A stretch of DNA of 64,000 nt from Methanothermococcus okinawensis IH1 (GTDB lineage Archaea; AGJL01; Methanococci; Methanococcales; Methanococcaceae): positions 1 to 64,000 of the forward strand of contig NC_015636.1 in the NCBI RefSeq assembly GCF_000179575.2, written 5' to 3'. Positions 1-9,113 of this stretch are shown in pieces. The notes beneath the pieces are model-generated. The model ran no database searches, was not told the origin of the DNA, and saw only the letters and a program-made list of their open reading frames with translations. Both the position numbers and the translations under genes were made by a program. How positions within the stretch are numbered: position 1 is the first letter of the stretch; every line of letters begins with the position of its first letter.

Positions 1-87
1 AATTACTAACTTAATAATTTACTAGTTTATTATCTTTTATCTTGATTTTAAATTAAATGTATATCGATATTATACATATTATTTTTA

Positions 88-588
88 TTATTCAAAGACT
101 TTTGACATACATCCCGCAATAAAACCTGCTATGGCATCGTCTAAAAATACATATCCCTTTTTATCCAGAGCTCCTACAATTCCAGGTTTTTTAGCATCAT
201 ACCATTTAAAATTAAATATTGCCTTTGTCCCTGCAATTTCATTGGCTATTGCCATGCCAATAACTTCATCTACATATATATAATTGGGGTCTTCATTATA
301 ATTAAATGGTAGATTGCCTTTAATCCCTTCTTCTTCAAGCTTTATAGCACCGATTATCAAGGTAGATACATTTGGATTATTTAAGTTTTTTAGGATTATC
401 TCTTCAAGTTTTTTTCTAATGTTGTTTAGATTATCGTTGGAAATACAGAGCTCCATACCACAATCCATCATATTTTTTATAGTTATGCCATACTTTTCTA
501 AAATATTTAAAATGTTGGATACATTATAACTGCTATTATATATGTCATTATCCATACTATTATTCATATTGTTCATATTATTATCCAC
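88..588 (-). CDS. cobZ: CobZ/PgpA-family phosphatase (alpha-ribazole phosphatase)
   Basis: The 166-residue protein has the PgpA fold signature in its C-terminal half: DEVIG at 107-111, a FNFKWYDAKKPG stretch at 125-136 and LDDAIAG at 149-155. In methanogens this family includes CobZ, which removes phosphate from alpha-ribazole phosphate in cobalamin assembly; bacterial PgpA dephosphorylates phosphatidylglycerophosphate. The N-terminal region resembles CobZ more than PgpA and there are no membrane segments, so CobZ is preferred. The start is GTG at 588, four bases after GGTGG. The first 22 residues are Asn/Asp-rich low-complexity sequence. The cobalamin genes cbiG and cbiD lie a few kilobases away. 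Confidence 0.7.
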   Translation of the reverse strand: MDNNMNNMNNSMDNDIYNSSYNVSNILNILEKYGITIKNMMDCGMELCISNDNLNNIRKKLEEIILKNLNNPNVSTLIIGAIKLEEEGIKGNLPFNYNEDPNYIYVDEVIGMAIANEIAGTKAIFNFKWYDAKKPGIVGALDKKGYVFLDDAIAGFIAGCMSKVFE

Positions 589-691
589 AATACCACCATA
601 ATATTAATTAAATATTTATTAATTAAATATTATTGAAAATATTTTTATCTAAGATTACATATATTATTTATAAAAAATCTCGTGATAGGTT

Positions 692-1285
692 ATGAGTAAA
701 ACAACATACGAACTATTGGAAGTTATATATGCCCTTAAAAGACAGAAATATATAATATATGCCGTTACAATATTGTTTTTAATGTCATTTATAATTTCAT
801 ATATATTACTTTATTTAGATATTACATGGGTTAAAGAATTTGGAGAAATGATTTTTAATCAATTTTCAGAATATGTAAATTCATTAGATATTAAAAACGA
901 ATCTTCATTAAATATATTTTCCATTATAGTGTCTCATAATTTAAGTGTTGGAATTTTAAATTATATATTAACAATATTTTCGACATTAATTATAATATCA
1001 AATGCCTTTATTTTAGCTTATGTATTGTATATTAGTAAGCCCTTAACATTTATACTTCTTGTATTGCCACACGGTATTGTGGAAATTCCTGCATTGATAC
1101 TTTCAAGCAGTTCTGGAATAGTGTTATGTAATGCATTTATAAAAAGATTAAAAAAGGATGAGGATAGTGTATTATATTACAAAGATTCTTTGAGAATATT
1201 ATTTGTATCCATGTTGTTGTTTATAATTGCAGCTATAATTGAGAGCTCTATTACATTGGAGATAAAAAAACTTATAGTTGGTTAA
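692..1285 (+). CDS. SpoIIM/DUF95-family membrane protein
   Basis: A 197-residue integral membrane protein with hydrophobic segments near 20-43, 88-113, 117-136 and 168-187. The pair HN at 82-83 and the HGIVEIPA motif at 127-134, buried in the third segment, are the hallmark of the SpoIIM (stage II sporulation protein M) family. Archaea have no sporulation and the family's role there is unknown. It is divergent from cobZ, with about 100 AT-rich bases between them for two promoters. A GTGAT element precedes the ATG. Confidence 0.7.
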   Translation: MSKTTYELLEVIYALKRQKYIIYAVTILFLMSFIISYILLYLDITWVKEFGEMIFNQFSEYVNSLDIKNESSLNIFSIIVSHNLSVGILNYILTIFSTLIIISNAFILAYVLYISKPLTFILLVLPHGIVEIPALILSSSSGIVLCNAFIKRLKKDEDSVLYYKDSLRILFVSMLLFIIAAIIESSITLEIKKLIVG

Positions 1286-1382
1286 AAATTATATTAGATT
1301 ATTATATTAGATTATTATTATATTATTATATTATGTTATAAAATAATAAAATTTAGATTATATTTAATAAAAAAGTGATAAA

Positions 1383-3101
1383 ATGCTTGAACCAATTTAT
1401 TATGACATAGGAAGAATTTGCAAGGAAGTATATTATAAACCCGAATGCAATAAAAAAAACCAAAATATGACCCCAAAAATGATTGATGATAATATATTAA
1501 AGGATATAAAATCCCCCCTATTGAAAATACCATTTGATTGTCCAGAAGACATTGCAAATTACCTAATGAAAATAAATAAGGAAGAAGTTTATGGAACAAT
1601 TAAAGTTGATGATAAAGAAATTAAATATTATATTGTGAATTTTGGAAAATATATTGATAATATAGATAATAAAGATATTGTTAATTTAAATGATTTAGAA
1701 CCTAATTTAATAGTAATTGCAGATGGAAGGAGATTAATTAAGAGAAAAGAATTGTTGTTAATTCCAAAATTAAGGGAAAAAATCTCACCAAATACAGCTA
1801 TATATTTTCCTACGGCACTTCCATGGGAAATACCATTGTTGGTATATTTGGGCGTAGATTATTTTGATTACTCATCTGCATCATATTATGCATCCCTTGG
1901 ATATTACTTTACAAAAAATAGGATGATATGTATAAAAAATAAATCTTTTGAGGAACTCCTACAACATAATATATCAATTTTAGATGAAGTAGTTGAAGAG
2001 GTGAAATACTGCATAAAAGAGGGATGTTTAAGAAATCTTGTAGAAGAAACAGCCATATCTGACCCATATTTATTTGGAAATTATAGGAGATATAACCCAG
2101 ATTTAAGAAATATTCCTCTATCCAAAGGTAAAAAAATTATTGTGACAATTAACGAAACCACCATTCCAGAGGTAAAAAAATATATTAAACAGATGAAGAA
2201 TTATGAGGCATTTACAAATACAGTCGTTTTATTACCTTGTTCATCGAAAAAACCTTATTCCCATTCAAAATCTCACCAATATTTCATAAATACCATAAAT
2301 TCTGTGAATTTCCCAGTGGAAGAGGTAATTCTTACATCTCCTTATGGCGTAGTTCCAAGAGCTCTGGAAGGTGTAGTAAATTATGATATTCCAGTCACAG
2401 GTAAATGGAGCTCGGAAGAAATCGAATTTATAAATAAACATTTAAAAGAATATCTGAGCAATGCAAAGGATAAATTCGGTGAATTAAATATAATTGCACA
2501 TTTGCCAGAACATTATTTGGAAATTTTGGATGAAAATGAGTATAAAAAATACGGTAGTTGTATAGTTACATCTAAGGATGGTAATCCAACATCGGTGGAA
2601 TCTCTCGAAAATCTGAAAAAAACCTTAAAAGAATTAAAACTAAAAGGAGAAAAGGAAGATAATATAAATATTTCAAAAACTAAAAAGATGCAATTTATCC
2701 ATAATTACAAACAGCTTGCAAAATTCCAATTTAATAAAGATTTTATTCCCGAGGATGTAATTATCAAAGGTCGCCATAGAAAATTCTTTATTAAACAAAA
2801 TAATAAATTGGTTCAAATATGCTCTTTAAATGAAGAAAATGGGTTGTTAGTTTTAACCTATGATGGAGGAAATTTACTTGGAAAAACAAAATGGGTAGAA
2901 GTGGATTTTAAGGTTAAAAAAGGTTCATTATTTGCACCAGGATTTAAAGATTGTGATGAAAATATTTCCGTAAATGATGAGATTGTAATAATATATGATG
3001 ATAAAGTGGTGGGTGTAGGCAGAGCTCTGATGAGTGGCTTAGAAATGAAAAAGGCAAAACATGGTTCTTTGGCAAATATAAGGCATGTAAATTACGATTA
3101 A
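1383..3101 (+). CDS. arcS: Archaeosine synthase ArcS (TgtA2)
   Basis: The 572-residue protein is a paralogue of archaeal tRNA-guanine transglycosylase. It carries the ArcS hallmark PCSSKKPYSHSKSH at residues 285-298 and ends in a PUA RNA-binding domain (about 495-572) that includes a GRHRKFF-like entry and the VGVGRALMS turn near the end. ArcS converts preQ0 at position 15 of tRNA towards archaeosine, using lysine as the amino donor together with RaSEA in many archaea. The start follows GTGAT(aaa)ATG. It stands alone, with AT-rich spacers on both sides. Confidence 0.85.
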   Translation: MLEPIYYDIGRICKEVYYKPECNKKNQNMTPKMIDDNILKDIKSPLLKIPFDCPEDIANYLMKINKEEVYGTIKVDDKEIKYYIVNFGKYIDNIDNKDIVNLNDLEPNLIVIADGRRLIKRKELLLIPKLREKISPNTAIYFPTALPWEIPLLVYLGVDYFDYSSASYYASLGYYFTKNRMICIKNKSFEELLQHNISILDEVVEEVKYCIKEGCLRNLVEETAISDPYLFGNYRRYNPDLRNIPLSKGKKIIVTINETTIPEVKKYIKQMKNYEAFTNTVVLLPCSSKKPYSHSKSHQYFINTINSVNFPVEEVILTSPYGVVPRALEGVVNYDIPVTGKWSSEEIEFINKHLKEYLSNAKDKFGELNIIAHLPEHYLEILDENEYKKYGSCIVTSKDGNPTSVESLENLKKTLKELKLKGEKEDNINISKTKKMQFIHNYKQLAKFQFNKDFIPEDVIIKGRHRKFFIKQNNKLVQICSLNEENGLLVLTYDGGNLLGKTKWVEVDFKVKKGSLFAPGFKDCDENISVNDEIVIIYDDKVVGVGRALMSGLEMKKAKHGSLANIRHVNYD

Positions 3102-3270
3102 ATGATAATATTAAAAATAATAATTATAAAATTAATAAAAAATAATAAATTTTTAAAATATTATTACCTATAACTTCTTAGTATTATATTATTATTTATT
3201 ATTATTTATCACATATTATTATTATTTCCATGATATATATTACATATTAATTTTACATATTATATCTTGG

Positions 3271-3822
3271 ATGGAGGGGATGGAAATTAATAAAATAAAA
3301 ATGATTGCAGAGTTGATACTTTTAAAAGATAAAGAATATAGTGAAACCGAAAAATTAAAAAACTATTTAAAAAAATACATAGACCTAAATAATGAAATAG
3401 GTATTTTAGAAGATACATTAAAAGACTTAGACAATAATAATTCAAATACCTTGAATGTCAGCGATGCAAAATTTTTAAGTAATGAACTACGAGGGTATTT
3501 AAATACTCTAAACAAACTTAAATATCAATTAAATGAACTAAATAATACCAATAATATAAATGTGGTAAATTACAATGAGTTAAACGATTGTATTAAAAAA
3601 ATGAGAGATATTATAATAAATGTTGATGATTCATTAAAATGGGATATACATAATAGAATAGATGAACTTAAAAATGAACTTGAAACTATTGAATGGGAGC
3701 TTGAATTAATAATACTTAATTACGGATTACAAAAATTTGAAATAGACAATAACAATAATGAAGAGCTATATGACTACATTTACCAAAAAATTATTCAACA
3801 TTTAAATCAGGAAAACGGATAA
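3271..3822 (+). CDS. Hypothetical coiled-coil protein
   Basis: No family recognised. The 183 residues are almost entirely charged or Asn-rich helix, with leucine heptads around 40-90 and 115-160, suggesting a coiled coil. There is no signal peptide, membrane segment or cysteine motif. The start is uncertain: ATG at 3271, 3280 and 3301 are in frame, and the GGAGGGG at 3273-3279 overlaps the first two. It ends 15 bases before mmp11 and shares its direction, so the two are probably co-transcribed. That is the only clue to function. Confidence 0.6.
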   Translation: MEGMEINKIKMIAELILLKDKEYSETEKLKNYLKKYIDLNNEIGILEDTLKDLDNNNSNTLNVSDAKFLSNELRGYLNTLNKLKYQLNELNNTNNINVVNYNELNDCIKKMRDIIINVDDSLKWDIHNRIDELKNELETIEWELELIILNYGLQKFEIDNNNNEELYDYIYQKIIQHLNQENG

Positions 3823-3837
3823 AAGAGGGATATTAGT

Positions 3838-4761
3838 ATGGGCAAATATAGCAATATAAACGATATTTCGTATAAAAAAATAATAGCCATGGTCGATGAA
3901 GAATTGGGTATAGTCGAGCTCATAGAAGAACATCCATGTCCAAACGGAGCTCAGTGGATGATATATCAATATAAAAGAACATCCCCTCTTATTGTTTCAG
4001 CATGGAGGGATGGAAATAAACATCATTTTGTGTTAAAAATAGATAAATGTAAATTAAACTTAGTCCCATCATTATCTGCTGCGGGCATTGAACAGGTTTT
4101 TATTGAAAATAATAATGTTCATATTGTTTATGCAGGATTGGCTGGTGCAGGCGTGGGCATTGAATTGAGAAAAAATGCCGAGAATGTGATAGATGCTATA
4201 TTGCATGAGAAAGGCGGTGGTTCAAAGCTTGGAAAAGGAGTAGTAATTACTCCAAAAATGGAAAAGGTAATAATAGGCATTGATGACACCGATACAAAAG
4301 AAGAAGGTGCTACATGGGTTCTTGCAAACGAAATTGGAAAATTGGTTGAGAAAGAAGGTATTGGGTATTATATAGACCACACTATAATTCAGCTTTATCC
4401 TGGAAATCCAAACAAAACGCAAAATTGCGTATCCATAGCATTAACATTTGCAGTATATCCAGAATATAAATATAAAATTAAAGAATTAGTTAAAAATTAT
4501 TTGAAAGAAAAAAGTTTATCAGATAAAACGGCAATGGCAGTATATTATGGAATTACGCCCTCAAAAAGCATGAAATTATATACAAATAAAGCAAAAAAAG
4601 GTATGGTTTCTGTTGAAGAGGCAAAATCTGTGGCAATGAGAAATAACATTGATGTAATAAAAATATTTGAAAAGGAAGGCGGAATAATCGGGGCAGTTGC
4701 AGCACTTGGACTTGCAGAACATCACGAGGAAGCTGCAAAACTACCAGATGACTTAGAATAA
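3838..4761 (+). CDS. Methanogenesis marker protein 11
   Basis: At 307 residues it matches the methanogen-restricted family 'methanogenesis marker 11'. A Gly-rich stretch lies at 98-111 and GIDDTD at 147-152, the latter also found in the TiaS tRNA-agmatinylcytidine synthetase. That shared motif suggests nucleotide-dependent chemistry, but the biochemical role is not established. The start is supported by GAGGGAT before the ATG. It follows the coiled-coil gene closely. Confidence 0.75.
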   Translation: MGKYSNINDISYKKIIAMVDEELGIVELIEEHPCPNGAQWMIYQYKRTSPLIVSAWRDGNKHHFVLKIDKCKLNLVPSLSAAGIEQVFIENNNVHIVYAGLAGAGVGIELRKNAENVIDAILHEKGGGSKLGKGVVITPKMEKVIIGIDDTDTKEEGATWVLANEIGKLVEKEGIGYYIDHTIIQLYPGNPNKTQNCVSIALTFAVYPEYKYKIKELVKNYLKEKSLSDKTAMAVYYGITPSKSMKLYTNKAKKGMVSVEEAKSVAMRNNIDVIKIFEKEGGIIGAVAALGLAEHHEEAAKLPDDLE

Positions 4762-4921
4762 TAAAAAATAAAATTAATAAAAAATAAAAATAACATGTAA
4801 AACAAAATGTAAAAAACTAAAATTTAATTATTGTAATTTAAATGATGATATAAAATATAAAATTTAGAATTTTAAATTATAACTTAAATTTATAATTAAA
4901 GTATAATATTAGGTGAGATAA

Positions 4922-6004
4922 TTGATAACACCTTGGGATGTTTCAGATGATGTTGATTATAAAAAAACAATGGAAAACTTTGGAATAAAACCTATTAAGG
5001 ACTTATTAAAAGATATTGAGAATCCACATCACCTTATGAGAAGGGGCATAATCTTTGGACATAGAGATTTTGAAAGAATAATAAAATCGATGAAAGAGCA
5101 TAAAAAATTTACAGTTTTAAGCGGTATGATGCCTTCTGGTAAAATGCACTTTGGACATAAGATGATAGTGGACCAGCTCCTTTATTATCAAAATTACAAT
5201 ACAGAAATATATATACCAATTGCAGATTTAGAGGCATATTGGGCAAGAGGTATGGATTTTGAAACGACAAAAAATCTTGCAGTTGAGGAATATATCACAA
5301 ATTACATAGCACTGGGTTTAAATCCAAATAAAATAAATGTTTATCTTCAATCAAAAAATGAAGTTGTTAAGGATTTAGCATTAAAATTGGCTAAACGAGT
5401 TAATTTTAGTGAAATGAAAGCAATATATGGATTTAGTGGTGAAACAAATATGGGGCATATGATTGCTCCAATTATTCAGGTTGCCGACATTCTTCATCCT
5501 CAATTAAAGGAAAAAACACCTGTTGTTGTTCCTGTGGGTATTGACCAAGACCCTCATCTAAGATTAACGAGAGATATAGCAAATAGGGCAAAGGAATTCA
5601 AATTTATACCTCCTTCATCAACATACCACAGATTTATGACGGGACTTTTAGGAGGTAAAATGAGCTCATCCAAACCAGAGACTGCAATATTTTTAAGCGA
5701 TAAACCGTCCAAATCCCTTAGGAAAAAGGTAATGTCTTGTAAAACAGGAGGTAGAGAAACTCTTGAAGAGCAAAAAAAACTCGGAGGAGTGCCTGAGGAA
5801 TGTGTAGTATATGAGCTCTATACCTATCATTTAATTGATGATGATAAAGAACTTAAAGAGATATATGACAAATGTAAAAGTGGTGAGCTCACCTGCGGTC
5901 AGTGTAAAAAATTATGCTATGAAAAAATTACAGAGTTCTTAAATGATTTAAGTGAAAAAAGAGCATGTGCAAGAGAAATTGCCGAGGAAATTATAAAAGA
6001 ATGA
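4922..6004 (+). CDS. trpS: Tryptophanyl-tRNA synthetase
   Basis: Class I aminoacyl-tRNA synthetase of 360 residues. The HIGH-type signature is PSGKMHFGH at 71-79 and the second signature is KMSSS at 246-250. Conserved GIDQDPH at 207-212 and the N-terminal extension fit the archaeal/eukaryotic TrpRS type rather than the closely related TyrRS. It charges tRNA-Trp in the cytosol. The start is TTG at 4922, five bases after GGTGA. The C-terminal region has a CxxC...C cluster (TCGQCKKLC). Confidence 0.9.
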   Translation: MITPWDVSDDVDYKKTMENFGIKPIKDLLKDIENPHHLMRRGIIFGHRDFERIIKSMKEHKKFTVLSGMMPSGKMHFGHKMIVDQLLYYQNYNTEIYIPIADLEAYWARGMDFETTKNLAVEEYITNYIALGLNPNKINVYLQSKNEVVKDLALKLAKRVNFSEMKAIYGFSGETNMGHMIAPIIQVADILHPQLKEKTPVVVPVGIDQDPHLRLTRDIANRAKEFKFIPPSSTYHRFMTGLLGGKMSSSKPETAIFLSDKPSKSLRKKVMSCKTGGRETLEEQKKLGGVPEECVVYELYTYHLIDDDKELKEIYDKCKSGELTCGQCKKLCYEKITEFLNDLSEKRACAREIAEEIIKE

Positions 6005-6011
6005 TTATTTT

Positions 6012-6270
6012 TTAATTTTTAATTTTTTTTATCATTTCAATTAATTTATCCTTTGAAATATTATTCCATTTAGATACGCTTGATAATATACTATTTAGCG
6101 TCCCTTTCGCCAGTTCTTCAAGGTTCGGAATTGTAATATTGTGAATACCATTTTTCCGTGTTTTTACTTAACCTAATATGACTTCCATTCTGCCTAACTA
6201 TATTATACCCTATATTATTTATTAAAACTTTAATTAGTGCATTGCCTGAAATTCTGGGAAGTTTAACCAA
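6012..6270 (-). pseudogene. hicA: HicA-like toxin gene with one frameshift
   Basis: Reading the minus strand from TTG at 6270 gives VKLPRISGNALIKVL and then RQNGSHIRLS, the HicA double-stranded-RNA-binding-like core with its catalytic His. The frame then breaks at a run of five A (T at 6161-6165). The next frame continues with the expected NITIPN, LAKGTLNSIL and a terminal helix to a stop at 6012. Removing one A would restore a roughly 86-residue HicA. The TTG start overlaps the end of hicB and has GAGGTGG before it. HicA normally cleaves mRNA; here it should be inactive as written. Confidence 0.7.
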
Positions 6271-6473
6271 TAGGAGCCACCTCTATCTCAGACATTGATA
6301 ATATGGTAATGTGCTTTCCAAATTGAATATCCTCCTCAAAATGCACTTCAACAGCTTCTTTTATATTGTCCATTAACTCATCCAGTGTTTTTCCTTGTGT
6401 GAATATATCAAACCCCAATACCTTCTGCACACCAATATTCTCCATCATTATATATTTCAAATTTAACCAACAT
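6263..6473 (-). pseudogene. hicB: HicB-like antitoxin gene with one frameshift
   Basis: From ATG at 6473, four bases after GGTGA, the minus strand encodes MLVKFEIYNDGEYWCAEGIG, a typical HicB opening. It then shifts frame at a run of four G (C at 6413-6416). The following frame gives FDIFTQGKTLDELMDNIKEA, the HicB signature, ending at 6263. Deleting one G rejoins the two. Starting in the second frame at 6484 would use the ribosome binding site as coding sequence, so that is not the native start. It lies directly upstream of hicA in the usual TA overlap, but in BA order. Confidence 0.7.
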
Positions 6474-6575
6474 TTTCTCACCAATTGATAATATTTTTAA
6501 AATGTTTTTAATTATATTTTAATTATTATTTAACTATAACATTATCAAATATATATTATTTATGTTGGTGGAATT

Positions 6576-7598
6576 ATGATAAAAATAGTTTATATTACAA
6601 AAAAGGGCGAAATTTTAGCAAATAATATTAAACATATTTTGGATTATTATTTTTATGATAATAGAATTTATCATTCAAAAGATTTAACTATTGATGGAAA
6701 TGAGAAGGGCTTTATTTTTATAATGGCAACAGGTATTGTTTTAAGAAAATATATCGATAAAATTAAGAAAGACAAAACAAAAGATGCCTTTGTAATAGTT
6801 TTGGATGAGCTCGGTAAAAATATAATACCTATTTTATCAAATCATTTAGGTGGCGGAAACTATTTTTCCAAGTTAATTGGAAGAGAATTAAAAGAAAATG
6901 TAGTTTTCACCACTGCAACAGATGTAAATAATAAAGTGGGCATTGATGAACTTTCCAATATTTATTTTTTAGATGTTCCAAAGAAAAAGGATATTTTAAA
7001 GATAAATAAAAAGGTTTTGTATGAAAAGGTTGATTTAACCCTTCCCAATGGTTGGAAACCGCTAAAAAATGTATTAAATACCTATAATATAAAATATCAC
7101 AATAATAACTATGTAATTGTAGATAGGGATATAATATTGAAACCAAAAAATATTGTTGTTGGTATCGGAGCTCGGAAGAATATTAAATCCTATAATGTAT
7201 ATTGGGCTGTTAAAAAAGCATTATATTTAAGAGACATTCCAATATGGCGAGTGAATGCCTTTGCAACGGTTGATGTGAAAAAGGACGAGAAAGGAATTTT
7301 AGAAACTGCTAAGAGATTTAAAAAAAAGTTATTTATATTTGATAGAAAAGATATATCCGAGATTTACAAAATTAGAGATGACTTAATAAAATCTGATTTT
7401 GTCTTTAAAACTATTGGCGTTTATGGAGTTTCTGAACCTGTTTCTATATTGGGGGTAAAAAAATTAAATGACTTGGAAAATATTAAAGATATAAGCAATA
7501 TGGATATAAATAGGGATATAAATTACATAAACCATATAAATTTGGTTTTAAAGAAATTTAAGAAGAATGGGGTTTCTATTTCTATATCTATTGGATAA
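6576..7598 (+). CDS. cbiG: Cobalt-precorrin 5A hydrolase CbiG
   Basis: The 340-residue protein has the CbiG N-terminal domain (MATGIVLRKY near 50, then SNHLGGGN near 89) and the C-terminal domain (VVGIGARKNI near 190, then IPIWRVNAFATVD). CbiG opens the delta-lactone of cobalt-precorrin 5A and releases acetaldehyde in anaerobic cobalamin synthesis. GGTGG precedes the ATG. The 3' end runs closely into an acetyltransferase gene. cbiD, the next enzyme class in the pathway, lies at 9.1 kb but is separated by unrelated genes. Confidence 0.88.
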   Translation: MIKIVYITKKGEILANNIKHILDYYFYDNRIYHSKDLTIDGNEKGFIFIMATGIVLRKYIDKIKKDKTKDAFVIVLDELGKNIIPILSNHLGGGNYFSKLIGRELKENVVFTTATDVNNKVGIDELSNIYFLDVPKKKDILKINKKVLYEKVDLTLPNGWKPLKNVLNTYNIKYHNNNYVIVDRDIILKPKNIVVGIGARKNIKSYNVYWAVKKALYLRDIPIWRVNAFATVDVKKDEKGILETAKRFKKKLFIFDRKDISEIYKIRDDLIKSDFVFKTIGVYGVSEPVSILGVKKLNDLENIKDISNMDINRDINYINHINLVLKKFKKNGVSISISIG

Positions 7599-7644
7599 AA
7601 ATAAAAATAAAATACTAATAAATAAAAAAATAAAAAATGGTAAA

Positions 7645-8103
7645 ATGATAGATAAAAGAAAAATAATAGTTAAAACTGCAAAAGAAGAGGATATTCCCCA
7701 CATGGTTAAATTGTTAAAGGAGCTCTTTGAGATAGAAAAGGATTTTAAACCTAATGAAGAAAAACAGAAAAATGGATTAAATCTTCTATTAAATAGTAAA
7801 AATGCTAAAATTTTTGTTGCAAAATATAACAATCTTGTTGTAGGTATGTGTTCAATTCAACTGCTAATTTCAACCGCAGAAGGTGGAAAAGTTGGGATTT
7901 TAGAGGATTTAATTGTTGATAAGAATTTTCGTGGAGAAGGTATCGGAAGCAGACTTTTATCAGAAGTAGAGAAATACTGCAAAGAAAATAACATAACAAG
8001 ACTGACTTTACTTGCCGATAAAGACAACACCAAAGCCATTAAGTTTTATAACTCTAAAAATTGGAGATTTACAAATTTGATAGTTTTGAGAAAATTTATA
8101 TAA
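7645..8103 (+). CDS. GNAT-family N-acetyltransferase
   Basis: A 152-residue GNAT protein. The acetyl-CoA-binding motif A is visible as ILEDLIVDKNFRGEGIGSRL (the RGEGIGS loop), followed by ADKDNTKAIKFYNSKNW, the usual motif B. The substrate cannot be told. ATG at 7645 is preferred because GGTAAA precedes it and the domain begins there; an earlier in-frame ATG at 7567 would overlap cbiG by about 30 bases. Probably in the same transcript as cbiG. Confidence 0.75.
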   Translation: MIDKRKIIVKTAKEEDIPHMVKLLKELFEIEKDFKPNEEKQKNGLNLLLNSKNAKIFVAKYNNLVVGMCSIQLLISTAEGGKVGILEDLIVDKNFRGEGIGSRLLSEVEKYCKENNITRLTLLADKDNTKAIKFYNSKNWRFTNLIVLRKFI

Positions 8104-8128
8104 TTTATATAATTATACAGTTATATAA

Positions 8129-8899
8129 TCATATATTTAGCACTTCTAAAATATTATTTAACCCTTCATCCTTATCTATAACCTGAGCTCTGACTTCTCT
8201 TAAAATTCTTTGGATTGTGAATTTTTTATTGTGGTTGTATTTGTGGGCAGCTCTAAGAAGGGGGCATCCATATTTTTGAGATATAGTAATATTATTCTTT
8301 TTTAAAATCTTCCTACTATCATTTTTTGTAATCACTAAATAGGAGGGCATATTTATTCGTATAATGTCATTTTCTTCTTGAATAATGGATAAATATCCAA
8401 CAGAAAGCATATCACCGTATATAATATATTTTATATCATTTTCTTTTGCATAACTTAAAACTGCCTTTTCTATGATTTTATGACATCTTCCACAGGGATG
8501 ATATTTTCCATTTAGGGTGTCTTTTTGAACCTCATTTAAATCAATATCTACAAATTCATGTTTTATGTTTAATTTCTTTGCCAATTCAGATATATTTTTT
8601 TTATTATCTGGACGCATTATAATAGGCGAGTATGCCGTAATAGCGGTTATATCGAAGATTTTTTTTGCTATTATGGACGATGCAACACTATCTACACCAC
8701 CACTAAATGCCACCAACGCTTTTGGTTTTTTTAATTTATCATTTTTTGAAATATCTAAAAAAGCATTAAAATTTTTTCTCAATTCCAAAAGATTTTTTAA
8801 ACCGTTGTATATATTATCGTTTAGTATATGCGTATTATACAAATAATCTAAATTTTTTAATGACGCCTTTATCCTAATGTTTCTTATCTTTTTCTCCAT
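8129..8899 (-). CDS. PP-loop ATPase-family protein (possible tRNA-modifying or sulfur-transfer enzyme)
   Basis: The 256-residue protein has the PP-loop SGGVDS at 66-71, which binds ATP and releases pyrophosphate. The HPCGRCH motif at 134-140 and a further Cys in KYGCPLLR (about 213) could bind metal or carry sulfur. This fits the adenine nucleotide alpha hydrolase superfamily, which includes tRNA thiolases, QueC and LarE-like enzymes. The exact substrate is not recognisable. It converges with the acetyltransferase gene, leaving only 25 bases between stops. Confidence 0.65.
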   Translation of the reverse strand: MEKKIRNIRIKASLKNLDYLYNTHILNDNIYNGLKNLLELRKNFNAFLDISKNDKLKKPKALVAFSGGVDSVASSIIAKKIFDITAITAYSPIIMRPDNKKNISELAKKLNIKHEFVDIDLNEVQKDTLNGKYHPCGRCHKIIEKAVLSYAKENDIKYIIYGDMLSVGYLSIIQEENDIIRINMPSYLVITKNDSRKILKKNNITISQKYGCPLLRAAHKYNHNKKFTIQRILREVRAQVIDKDEGLNNILEVLNI

Positions 8900-9113
8900 A
8901 GTTACCCTTATTATATATTTTTTACCGCGTTATACTGGTGTTGCATCTATTTATTAAATATTAAGCAAAATAATATTAAAATAATTAAATATAATTAATA
9001 TAATTAAAATATAGTTTAAAAAATATATATAAAAATATAACATATAATATAACTATATATCACCATTATACTCTTTCAGCCATTATGTAGTATAAAAATA
9101 TGCCGTGAAATTT

